Shown in pieces: positions 33,321 through 40,516 of a DNA stretch of 64,000 nt (within the stretch, counting starts at the first letter, position 1; each line of letters starts with the position of its first letter). Position numbers and translations under genes: made by a program. The stretch is from Carnobacterium_B sp045617425 (GTDB lineage: Bacteria > Bacillota > Bacilli > Lactobacillales > Carnobacteriaceae), in the NCBI RefSeq assembly GCF_045617425.1, contig NZ_JAZLIO010000013.1, forward strand, positions 1-64,000, in the 5' to 3' direction. The notes below the pieces were generated by a model. That model searched no databases. It saw nothing but the letters and a program-made list of their open reading frames with translations, and was not told where the DNA came from.

Positions 33321-34577
33321 TTATTCTTCTGCTTCTTCTGCTTCTACTTCTCCTGCTCCACCTTGAGCTACTAAATCTTCAACTTGACGTTGTGCTTGAA
33401 CTAGACCATCTTCTATTTCAATATTTCCATAAATCATATCAACTAATACTGTTGCTAACGCTTGTTCTACGTAACCATAGTGCTCGTATTCAAAAATATG
33501 AAGAGATTCTTGTTCTTCTTCAGAAGACGTAAAGAATGATTGTGGATATTGTTCATACTCTGGATCTTCAAAAATATCTCTACTTGCTACAATTTGTCCT
33601 GCTTTAGCCCATTCCATAGAATTTTCGCGTACGTAATTTAAAAAATCAGCAATTCCTTGTTCTTTTTCATCTGTTCTTTCTTCACTTTCTAACATTGAGA
33701 ACAAATGTGCTGATGAACGGTTATTAAATGTACCTGGCTCGAATGCATAGGTATTTGTTACACCCCAGTTTAATGTTTCAACTGAATCATGTGCTGTTGA
33801 AGTCCAAGTTCCATCAGTTGAAAATAGGACATCTCCTCCTTGAAAAATTGCATAACCATCCTCACCATTTGGAGTAATTAGACCTGCTTCTGCTAATTGA
33901 CGTAGCTGAGTTACTACTTCTTTCATTTCCGGTGTATCAATCGTTGGTTTTCCATCTTGTTCAATGCTTCCACCACGATTTACTACATTAGCTAAAGTTG
34001 TCCATTCAATCAAAGCATTGTTGATTGCATATTGACCTTCATCTAACTTACCTTCCAATGAAAGTATTTCTTCAAATGTAACTACATCATCCTCTAAAAA
34101 ATTAGAAACCCCGTACTTTTCTAGCAGATCAACATTATAATACATCGCACTACCATGTATATCTAAAGGAATAGTATATTGCGTACCATCTACAGTACCA
34201 GGTACCCAAGCCTGCTCTAAGTAATTATCAGCATTTAAATCTGTATTGTTTTTCATTAAAGGATCAATTGATTCTAACATTCCCAATCTTACAAATCCCG
34301 GTACTCTATCCGCATGTATTAAAGTTAAATCTGGAACCCCTTCACCTGAGTTCATTACTGTATAAATTTTCGTGTACATGTCAGGAGATATAACTGCTTC
34401 TACTGGAAATTCTGGATCAGTTTCATTATATGCTTCTACCATGTTATCCATATAAGCACCATCATCACCTGTCAAAGGATTCCAAAATGTAATAGTATTG
34501 GGATTACTACAACCAGAAAGAGTGACTAATGCCAAACCAGCAATTCCTGTTAGCAAAGATTTTTTAAACCTGTTCAT
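33321..34577 (-). CDS. araN: AraN-type extracellular sugar-binding lipoprotein
   Basis: A 418-residue solute-binding protein of ABC family 1. The signal peptide ends LVTLSGC (Cys23), so it is lipid-anchored at the outer face of the membrane. Typical family stretches are TITFWNPLTGDDGAYMDNMV at the start of the mature domain and GDVLFSTDGTWTST. It would capture arabino-oligosaccharides for AraPQ. The extreme C-terminus is very acidic (EVEAEEAEE). It is second in the operon, 18 bases after the GH51 gene. Confidence 0.9.
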   Translation of the reverse strand: MNRFKKSLLTGIAGLALVTLSGCSNPNTITFWNPLTGDDGAYMDNMVEAYNETDPEFPVEAVISPDMYTKIYTVMNSGEGVPDLTLIHADRVPGFVRLGMLESIDPLMKNNTDLNADNYLEQAWVPGTVDGTQYTIPLDIHGSAMYYNVDLLEKYGVSNFLEDDVVTFEEILSLEGKLDEGQYAINNALIEWTTLANVVNRGGSIEQDGKPTIDTPEMKEVVTQLRQLAEAGLITPNGEDGYAIFQGGDVLFSTDGTWTSTAHDSVETLNWGVTNTYAFEPGTFNNRSSAHLFSMLESEERTDEKEQGIADFLNYVRENSMEWAKAGQIVASRDIFEDPEYEQYPQSFFTSSEEEQESLHIFEYEHYGYVEQALATVLVDMIYGNIEIEDGLVQAQRQVEDLVAQGGAGEVEAEEAEE

Positions 34578-34595
34578 TATTTAACCTCCATATTT

Positions 34596-36092
34596 TTATT
34601 TAACACTTATTCTAATTACATTCCAAGATAGCGGTTTCAATTCTGTTTTTAAAGAGTTAGTATGTAGCTCTATTGAATTCCCTTTACTTAAATTAACCTT
34701 TTCTTTTTCTTGGTTTGTTTCTTTAACATCGTATCCGGACATCTGAGTAGTTTCAACAATCTCTTCCATTTCAAATCCTTCAACATTTATTGAAAAGTCT
34801 AAATGTTCATTTTTAGAACGATTTACAGCAAAAATAACTATTTCTTTTTTATGCTCATCATACGTTGCGATACTTTCAAGAAACGGAACTGCATCAAAAT
34901 CTTTAGTAGCATAAGTATCGCTCTTAGTTTCTGGTTCTAAAACAACACCTCTACCAAAATTTGAGACCTGCATAAATGGGTAAAAAATAGTTTGCTTCCA
35001 AACATCCCCTTCTTTATTTGTCATAATTGGTGCAATTACATTAACTAATTGAGCTAAACAAGCAATTTTAACTCTATCAGCATTTTTTAATAAGGTAATA
35101 AGCAGACATCCGATAAGTAAAGCGTCTTCAAAATTATAAATATCTTCTAATATAGGAGGGGCTACTTGCCAAGGCTTGATTTCTTTATCTTGTTCATTAG
35201 AATGATACCAAACATTCCATTCATCAAAAGAAAGATTAATTTTTTTATCGCTTCCCTTTTTAGATTTAATGGCATCACACATCGCCACTACACCTTTTAT
35301 AAAACGATCCATATCTAACGATTGAGCTAAGTAATTTTCTAGATCATTTTCTGGATTTCCATAGTAGCAATGAAGTGATAGATAATCTACGTGCTCATAA
35401 GCATGTTCCAGAACAGTCATTTCCCAAGAACCAAAAGTTGGCATCTTACTTGTCGAACTTCCACACACAACTAATTCAATATTATCATCTACTAACTTCA
35501 TTGCTTTTGCCGTTTCTTCAGCTAAACGTCCATACTCCTCAGCTGTTTTATGCCCGATTTGCCATGGTCCATCCATTTCATTTCCAAGACTCCATGTCTT
35601 AATTCCAAACGGTTTTTCAGCCCCATTTTTCTTTCTTAAATCACTCCAATAGGTCCCTCCTTCAAAATTACAATATTCTAGTAAGTTTCTTGCTTCGTCG
35701 ATTCCTCTAGTACCTAAGTTTACTGCCATATTTACTTCGGCTTTAGCTTCTTTAGACCACTCCATAAATTCGTGAAGTCCAACTTCATTTGTTTCTATCG
35801 TTCGCCATGCTAAATCTAATCTTCGTGGTCTTTGTTCTACAGGTCCAATTCCGTCTTCCCAGTTATACCCAGAAACAAAATTACCTCCTGGATACCGAAT
35901 TAGAGGGACATTTAATTCTTTAATCAAACTCAATACATCTTTCCTAAATCCTTTTTCATTCGCACTCGGATGTTTTGGTTCATAAATCCCTTCATAAACA
36001 GCTCTTCCCATATGCTCGATGAAGGATCCATATAAACGCGGATCAATCTCTGAAATAATTTTATTTTTACTTATTGCTAAAGTTGATTTCAT
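34596..36092 (-). CDS. GH51 alpha-L-arabinofuranosidase (second paralogue, AbfA-like)
   Basis: A 498-residue intracellular GH51 enzyme. The acid/base is Glu172 (SLGNEMDGPW) and the nucleophile Glu291 (LSFDEWNVWY). SFIEHMGRAVYEGIYEPKHP matches Bacillus AbfA/Abf2-like enzymes more closely than the first paralogue does. It is the first gene after the operon promoter at 36166-36194 and is transcribed with the importer genes, so oligosaccharide import and debranching are co-regulated. Confidence 0.94.
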   Translation of the reverse strand: MKSTLAISKNKIISEIDPRLYGSFIEHMGRAVYEGIYEPKHPSANEKGFRKDVLSLIKELNVPLIRYPGGNFVSGYNWEDGIGPVEQRPRRLDLAWRTIETNEVGLHEFMEWSKEAKAEVNMAVNLGTRGIDEARNLLEYCNFEGGTYWSDLRKKNGAEKPFGIKTWSLGNEMDGPWQIGHKTAEEYGRLAEETAKAMKLVDDNIELVVCGSSTSKMPTFGSWEMTVLEHAYEHVDYLSLHCYYGNPENDLENYLAQSLDMDRFIKGVVAMCDAIKSKKGSDKKINLSFDEWNVWYHSNEQDKEIKPWQVAPPILEDIYNFEDALLIGCLLITLLKNADRVKIACLAQLVNVIAPIMTNKEGDVWKQTIFYPFMQVSNFGRGVVLEPETKSDTYATKDFDAVPFLESIATYDEHKKEIVIFAVNRSKNEHLDFSINVEGFEMEEIVETTQMSGYDVKETNQEKEKVNLSKGNSIELHTNSLKTELKPLSWNVIRISVK

Positions 36093-36165
36093 TTTTTTAC
36101 TCCTTACTATTTTTTCTGATATCTTATATTGTAAAAACTATCTTCTAGAATTAGTTTATAAACAT

Positions 36166-36194
36166 AATATAAACATATATGTAATCGCTGTCAA
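36166..36194 (-). promoter_or_regulatory. Promoter of the arabinan operon
   Basis: Minus strand TTGACA (36189-36194), 17 bases, TATATT (36166-36171). No ACGTAC AraR core is nearby, unlike araB. Confidence 0.88.
36180..36194. promoter_or_regulatory. Candidate cre site overlapping the -35 of the arabinan operon
   Basis: On the minus strand TTGACAGCGATTACA matches the cre consensus WTGNAANCGNWNNCW with one mismatch. It covers the -35, so CcpA binding would block transcription on preferred sugars. Confidence 0.5.
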
Positions 36195-36228
36195 TAGTTT
36201 TATGGTTAATTGTTTTGTTTTTTATTTT

Positions 36229-36258
36229 ATAAAGATTAACTAATTAGTTAATCTTTAT
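36229..36258. promoter_or_regulatory. 30-bp perfect palindrome, probable regulator binding site
   Basis: The sequence reads ATAAAGATTAACTAA then its exact reverse complement, centred between 36243 and 36244, between the divergent promoters. A TTAACTAAT half-site recurs at 36310-36318, next to the regulator's transcription start. A dimeric winged-helix protein such as the neighbouring ArsR-type regulator is the natural candidate. Confidence 0.8.
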
Positions 36259-36271
36259 TCGTAAAAAAGAA

Positions 36272-36300
36272 TTGACAATAATTTTATTAGCCATTACACT
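36272..36300 (+). promoter_or_regulatory. Promoter of the ArsR-type regulator gene
   Basis: TTGACA (36272-36277), 17 bases, TACACT (36295-36300). Confidence 0.82.
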
Positions 36301-36348
36301 AATATCAAATTAACTAATCAAGATATTCATTAACTTAGGAGTGATTTC

Positions 36349-37251
36349 ATGCAAATAGATATATCGGATGCTTCATTACCTGTTTATGAAGCTTTAGCCA
36401 GTCCTGTGAGACTCAACATCATTCAATTGCTTTCTAAAAATAAAATGAATATAAAAGAAATCGCTGCAGCTATTGGATTAAGTAGTGCTGTAATAACAAA
36501 ACACATCAAAAAATTAGAAGCATCTGGCTTAATTAAAACTGAACGAATTCCGGGGAAATCAGGATCACAAAAAATTTCGATATTAAAAGTTGATCACATA
36601 GAAATTCTATTTCCCAAAAAAATTTATCCTTCTTTTGAGACAAGAGAAACTACTATTCCAGTAGGACAATACACAGATTATTCAGTTTCCCCAACTTGTG
36701 GTCTAGCTACTCTCAAAGATTTTATCGGAGAAGTTGATGAACCGAAATTTTTTATGGATTCAAAAAGAATGGATGCCCAAATTCTTTGGTTTACTGAAGG
36801 TTATGTAGAATATAAGACACCCAATTTTTTAAATGAAGATGAAAAGTTAGAACAACTTGAAATCAGTATGGAAATTTCGTCAGAATTTCCATTCTCAAAT
36901 GATGTATGGCCATCTGATATTACGTTTAGTTTAAACGATAGTGAATTAGGTACTTGGACTAGCCCAGGTGACTTTTCGGATACTAGAGGTAAACTAAACC
37001 CTGAATGGTATCCTTCTAAATTAAATCAATATGGGTTATTAAAAACAATAAGAATAACTTCTCATGGAACATATATGGATGGCGAGACTTTATCAGATTT
37101 TACAATTCAAGATATTAATACGAAAAGTGAGATTTGGAGTTTACGAATTGAAGTAAAGAAAGATGCCGAAAATTTAGGTGGAGCTACTTTATTTGGAGAA
37201 CATTTTGGAAATCACCCGCAAGATATTAAATTTAAGATGTACTATTCTTAA
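36349..37251 (+). CDS. ArsR-type transcriptional regulator with uncharacterised C-terminal domain
   Basis: A 300-residue protein. Residues about 8-75 form an ArsR-like winged helix (LASPVRLNIIQLLSKNKMNI, IKEIAAAIGLSSAVITKHIK). The remaining 200 residues are a beta-rich domain with many Trp, Asp and Asn (GYVEYKTPNF, EISSEFPFSNDVWPSDITF, GTWTSPGDFSD), which looks like a carbohydrate-sensing module; I cannot name it. It is divergent from the arabinan operon and separated from it by a 30-bp palindrome, so it is the prime candidate regulator of that operon, alongside or instead of AraR. Confidence 0.8.
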   Translation: MQIDISDASLPVYEALASPVRLNIIQLLSKNKMNIKEIAAAIGLSSAVITKHIKKLEASGLIKTERIPGKSGSQKISILKVDHIEILFPKKIYPSFETRETTIPVGQYTDYSVSPTCGLATLKDFIGEVDEPKFFMDSKRMDAQILWFTEGYVEYKTPNFLNEDEKLEQLEISMEISSEFPFSNDVWPSDITFSLNDSELGTWTSPGDFSDTRGKLNPEWYPSKLNQYGLLKTIRITSHGTYMDGETLSDFTIQDINTKSEIWSLRIEVKKDAENLGGATLFGEHFGNHPQDIKFKMYYS

Positions 37252-37255
37252 ATTT

Positions 37256-37296
37256 AAAAAAACCATCTTACTAAAATATAAGTAAGATGGTTTTTT
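37256..37296 (+). terminator. Terminator of the ArsR-type regulator gene
   Basis: AAAAACCATCTTACT / AGTAAGATGGTTTTT with an eight-base loop and T-run. Also usable by the minus-strand tautomerase gene. Confidence 0.95.
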
Positions 37297-37346
37297 CATG
37301 TATTCTTTTAACATAAACCTATTCCAACAACTTTTATTTCTTTAAT

Positions 37347-37526
37347 TTAACCCAATAATTTCCCACCAACAGCGTAGTTCGTTTTTTTCATGTCTTCTAT
37401 AATAACATGAACGCGATCTTCTGTTGCTCCGGTATTCTTTACTACTGCTTGCGTAATGTCTTTAACTAGACCTGCTTTTTGTTCTGCAGTCCGACCTTCA
37501 ACTAATTCAACATGTACAAATGGCAT
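37347..37526 (-). CDS. 4-oxalocrotonate tautomerase family protein
   Basis: A 59-residue gene, easily missed because of its size. The product begins MPFVHVELVEGRTAEQKAGL and contains RVHVIIEDMKKTNYAVGG. After removal of Met, Pro1 is the catalytic base of the tautomerase superfamily, and an Arg sits in the expected GRT position. GGAGAG lies about six bases before the ATG. Physiological substrate unknown; many Firmicutes carry one such gene (YwhB). Confidence 0.93.
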   Translation of the reverse strand: MPFVHVELVEGRTAEQKAGLVKDITQAVVKNTGATEDRVHVIIEDMKKTNYAVGGKLLG

Positions 37527-37647
37527 AAAACCCTCTCCTTCCCATGTATTGTTCTCTCAATTTTAGCGATACATTTTTTACTTTTCAACTAGTTTTTTAT
37601 TTTTAGCTGCCCCAAACAGATTATTAGAGTTTTACCCTCACTATTAG

Positions 37648-37664
37648 TATACTTAGTACGTACG
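37648..37664 (+). promoter_or_regulatory. ohr promoter -10 with adjacent GTACGTAC palindrome
   Basis: TATACT (37648-37653) is a plausible -10; GTACGTAC (37657-37664) lies at the expected transcription start and might be an operator. It shares ACGTAC with AraR boxes, possibly by chance. The -35 is poor (TTAGAG). Confidence 0.35.
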
Positions 37665-37689
37665 ATAATTAGAGAGGAGAATTACAAAT

Positions 37690-38130
37690 ATGGCAGATTC
37701 AAAATTAATGTATCAAACTACAGCAATTAATACAGGTGGACGAAATGGAGAAAGCCATTTACCAGATAAATCATTTTCTGTACGTGTTTCGACTCCAAAA
37801 GATATGGGCGGTCCTGGACAAGGAAGTAACCCAGAACAATTATTCGCATTAGGCTACAGCGCGTGTTTCAATTCGGCTTTAGAGCATATGATGAAAGAAG
37901 AAAAAGTCTCTGGAAAAAGCCAAGTTACCGCAACTGTAGAATTACATTCCGATCCAACTGACGGCGGATTTAAGCTTGCAGTAAAATTAGATGTTGGAAT
38001 TGAAGGTCAAGATGAAGCAACTACTAAAGAATTAGCAGAAAAAGCTCATGCTTTTTGTCCTTACTCAAAAGCTACGAGTGGCAATATCGACGTAACCGTC
38101 ACTGCTGTTGATTACGAAGCAGATAAATAA
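37690..38130 (+). CDS. Ohr-family organic hydroperoxide resistance protein
   Basis: A 146-residue OsmC/Ohr peroxidase. The two redox cysteines are Cys59 (ALGYSACFNSAL) and Cys123 (AHAFCPYSKAT), with the Ohr-type N-terminus KLMYQTTAINTGGRNG. It would reduce organic hydroperoxides using a lipoylated dithiol or similar reductant. A strong GAGAGGAG lies before the ATG. Transcribed alone, with its own terminator. Confidence 0.95.
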   Translation: MADSKLMYQTTAINTGGRNGESHLPDKSFSVRVSTPKDMGGPGQGSNPEQLFALGYSACFNSALEHMMKEEKVSGKSQVTATVELHSDPTDGGFKLAVKLDVGIEGQDEATTKELAEKAHAFCPYSKATSGNIDVTVTAVDYEADK

Positions 38131-38140
38131 AACGATGATT

Positions 38141-38178
38141 AAAAGGAGTTGAGACGGTTGTCTCAGCTCCCTTTTTTT
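38141..38178 (+). terminator. ohr terminator
   Basis: GGAGTTGAGAC / GTCTCAGCTCC with a four-base loop, then CTTTTTTT. Confidence 0.95.
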
Positions 38179-38233
38179 GTATTCCGGTCCTTTTCTAACT
38201 ACGCGTTCAATGTGAGAAGTGATTTCATTTACG

Positions 38234-38392
38234 TTTATTGATTAAATAGATACCGAATAAAGCTCAGTTTAACTAAGAAATAAGTTTATTGATTAAACAA
38301 CCACCAAATAAGTTTCCATTTAATTAATAAAGCAGACTTATTGATCTAATAAATCCTAAAACTAGTCCCATTTGATTAATAGTACACACTAC
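38234..38392. repeat. Degenerate 51-bp tandem repeat, about three units
   Basis: TTTATTGATTAAA recurs at 38234 and 38285, then as TTATTGATCTAA at 38338, i.e. at a 51-52 base period. Each unit also holds a diverged TTTAATTAAT/TTTGATTAAT element. Units are imperfect and there are no conserved spacers, so this is not CRISPR. This fills the 307-base gap between ohr and the Nudix gene. Confidence 0.6.
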
Positions 38393-38437
38393 AGACCTAG
38401 TCGATCAATCTTGTCTTATCTCCCTTTTGCATGTTTC

Positions 38438-38905
38438 TTATTCTATTGATTGACTCATCTCCACGTACGTTTTTTCATATTGTTGTACGGCCCACTTATG
38501 ACTACCTCTTTTTAATTTAGTTAACGCTTCAGAAATAGTCATCCATTCTAAACGATTAAAATCCTCTAGCGGATCACAAATGGATTTCCATGACTTAGCT
38601 GTATAAAAATAGGCAGGATTATGATAATGTTGCTTCCGATGTTTAGAGTAATAATAATCCTCAGCCTCACCAATAAATTCCCCGAGCTCTATTTCAAAAC
38701 CTAATTCTTCCATTGATTCCCGTTTTGCCGTTTCTTCATGCGTTTCATTGACTTCTATCTCTCCTCCTGGCAATAAAAACGAACCATTTGGAGGTGACAT
38801 GAGTAAGATTTGTTTTTTTTCTGGGTCAAAAATCACAACATGTACACCAATACGCGTACGATAGTTTTGATTCTCAATTTTCATTCCAAATGTTTCTCTT
38901 ATCAT
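38438..38905 (-). CDS. Nudix hydrolase
   Basis: A 155-residue MutT-type protein. The Nudix box runs from GGEIEVNETHEETAKRE to SMEELGF (about 69-90), giving the G-x5-E-x7-RE-x2-EE-x-G pattern. It should hydrolyse a nucleoside diphosphate linked to some moiety X; substrate unknown. The ATG at 38905 follows a GGGTGGG-rich stretch. A TATAAT-like -10 at 38953-38958 could drive it independently of folT. Confidence 0.9.
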   Translation of the reverse strand: MIRETFGMKIENQNYRTRIGVHVVIFDPEKKQILLMSPPNGSFLLPGGEIEVNETHEETAKRESMEELGFEIELGEFIGEAEDYYYSKHRKQHYHNPAYFYTAKSWKSICDPLEDFNRLEWMTISEALTKLKRGSHKWAVQQYEKTYVEMSQSIE

Positions 38906-38974
38906 TCCACATTCCCACCCTCATCAAAATCTCATCTTCTAACCTTGTACATATTATAGTATATATACGAAAGA

Positions 38975-39000
38975 AAGACAGCTTAAATTTAAGCTGTCTT
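38975..39000 (-). terminator. folT terminator candidate
   Basis: A 26-bp perfect palindrome (AAGACAGCTTAAA plus complement), followed on the minus strand by TTTC-rich sequence, 35 bases past the folT stop codon. Confidence 0.7.
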
Positions 39001-39034
39001 AGTTTGGATGCTGTATTATTTAGTTAATTAGACC

Positions 39035-39550
39035 TTAGTCAATTCCAATTGCTTTTCGCAAAGTCTTATTTTGAACAACAAAGTATAATAACATAATATT
39101 AACCGGTGCTAAAACAAGATTTTGCACTACTCGTGTTGGAAAAATCACTAGAATAGCTTTATCTAACATGATGGTTAACCAGATTGTATTCAAACCTAAA
39201 TTTACAAAAACGGTAACCAACAAAATCGAGATAATGATTCTTTTTAATGATTTTGGTTTCTTATAAAGAATCAGACCATAAATCATTCCTCCGATAAATG
39301 CAGATAAAACAAATCCTGGGAAAAATACTCCCCCACCAAATAAAATCGTCCCGACTATATCTGCAATAGCTGAAGCCGTTCCTGCTATCCAAGGGCCGTA
39401 CAGCATACCTATAATAGCTATTGGCAAAAAGCCAAAACCAATGCGGACTATTGGTGTTTCAATTGAAATAAATTGGGTCAATACAATTTCTAATGCCATT
39501 AATAACCCAATTTTAGAAATACTTCTTGCATCGTACTTGTTCTCACTCAT
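39035..39550 (-). CDS. folT: FolT, folate ECF transporter substrate subunit
   Basis: A 171-residue S-component with about six membrane segments. LLMALEIVLTQFISIETPIV, FGFLPIAIIGMLYGPW and FPTRVVQNLVLAPVN are typical of FolT. It would bind folates and use the shared ECF module for import. The longest frame begins at 39658 and runs through the riboswitch; the ATG at 39550, ten bases after AAAGGAG (39561-39567), is correct. The tetrahydrofolate riboswitch upstream supports the substrate. Confidence 0.93.
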   Translation of the reverse strand: MSENKYDARSISKIGLLMALEIVLTQFISIETPIVRIGFGFLPIAIIGMLYGPWIAGTASAIADIVGTILFGGGVFFPGFVLSAFIGGMIYGLILYKKPKSLKRIIISILLVTVFVNLGLNTIWLTIMLDKAILVIFPTRVVQNLVLAPVNIMLLYFVVQNKTLRKAIGID

Positions 39551-39591
39551 TTTGAAGATCTCCTTTGAAGAGCTCCACACATAAAATCTTA

Positions 39592-39692
39592 TGCAGCGAA
39601 TGCAAAAACAAAACCGCAAATTGTCTAAACAATTTTTCGTCCGTGGGCAACATCCCATCCCTACGACACTTAACGCTTTGTCTCCTACTCTG
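39592..39692 (-). promoter_or_regulatory. Tetrahydrofolate (THF) riboswitch upstream of folT
   Basis: Minus strand: GCGTTAAGTGTCGTAGGGAT, then GGGATGTTGCCCACGGACGAA, and downstream GCGGTTTTGT and TTGCATTCGCT. These are the conserved blocks of the THF aptamer (GCGUUAAGUG, GGGAUGU-GCC, GCGG, UGCA-CGCU) in the right order. Stem ACAAAGC / GCGGTTTTGT closes the core. Being close to the ribosome-binding site, it may control translation. Confidence 0.85.
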
Positions 39693-39813
39693 ATATATTA
39701 CCTAACCTATTTAGTAGATATTTTAGGCAAATCCACTATAGCACATTCTATCTGTTTGGGATAGTAGCAAAAACCACTAGTTAAACTATATTCTTTTAAA
39801 TTAAATTTAGTTA

Positions 39814-39842
39814 TTGACAATCATTTTTATCTTCTGTATATT
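39814..39842 (+). promoter_or_regulatory. metNIQ promoter
   Basis: TTGACA (39814-39819), 17 bases, TATATT (39837-39842), just upstream of the first T-box. Bases 39693-39813 hold nothing else recognised. Confidence 0.85.
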
Positions 39843-39879
39843 AAGAACAAGTTAAATATATGATAAAAAGATGATAAAA

Positions 39880-40192
39880 CACTATGAAAAGAAGAGTACG
39901 TTTGTACCTGTCTATTTTAGAGAACCCAGTAAGTTGCTGAAAATGGGTTAGTCAGATTGAACCGAAGATGGTCTTTGAGTGGAGTTAGCAAAACACTTTT
40001 AAATGTGTCAGCTTTCTACGGGAACACCCGTTACAGTGTCACAGTATAAAAAGATGATGTAGTCTGATGTACTGGATAAGGTAAGTATAGCAATATACTT
40101 ATAAATTAAGGTGGTAACACGAAGCAGATAACTGACTTTCGTCCTTACAAAGAAACGGATTCATTTGTTTCTTTGTAAGGACTTTTTATTTT
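39880..40192 (+). promoter_or_regulatory. Methionine T-box riboswitch 1
   Basis: It has an AGAGA motif (39921 region), stem-I specifier ATG (39968-39970) followed after six bases by GAGTGG, the T-box AAGGTGGTAACACG (40108-40121), and a perfect 16-base terminator stem (40141-40156 / 40167-40182) with T-run. The specifier reads a methionine codon. All elements for tRNA-Met-dependent antitermination are intact. Confidence 0.92.
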
Positions 40193-40204
40193 CACAACTA
40201 CATA

Positions 40205-40500
40205 ATCAAACGCAATGAAGAGAAAAGTACTTTTACAAAATGCACTAACAGAGAGCCTGAATGCTGAGAACAGGTTTGCAGGAGTAAAAAGAAAATGGCC
40301 TCTGAGTGGGATACCAAGTGTTTTAAACATTAGGCTATCACGGGCGCACCCGTTACAGTGCTAGAGTATCAGAAGTTTTTTTCTCGTACTTGATAAGGAG
40401 TTGTTTGTGAAAACAACTCAAATAAAGGTGGTAACACGACGGTAAAGCGTTCGTCCTTTAATCTACAGCAGTAGGTTAATGGGTGAACGTTTTTTCTATT
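40205..40500 (+). promoter_or_regulatory. Methionine T-box riboswitch 2
   Basis: A second complete unit directly follows the first. It has AGAGAGCC, specifier ATG (40295-40297) again six bases before GAGTGG, T-box AAAGGTGGTAACACG (40424-40438), and a terminator with arms GTTCGTCCTTTAATCTAC / GTAGGTTAATGGGTGAAC and a T-run ending about 20 bases before metN. Confidence 0.92.
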
Positions 40501-40516
40501 TTAAGGAGGAATATAG

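Noticed and set aside
38234..38400. CRISPR array
   Set aside because: Only about three diverged 51-base units without conserved repeats, unique spacers or cas genes.
39551..39658. Cys-rich 36-residue N-terminal extension of FolT
   Set aside because: The extension translates the THF riboswitch; the ATG after AAAGGAG at 39550 gives the family-length protein.
40145..40330. 61-residue minus-strand frame
   Set aside because: It is antisense to the first T-box terminator and the second T-box, which account for the sequence.
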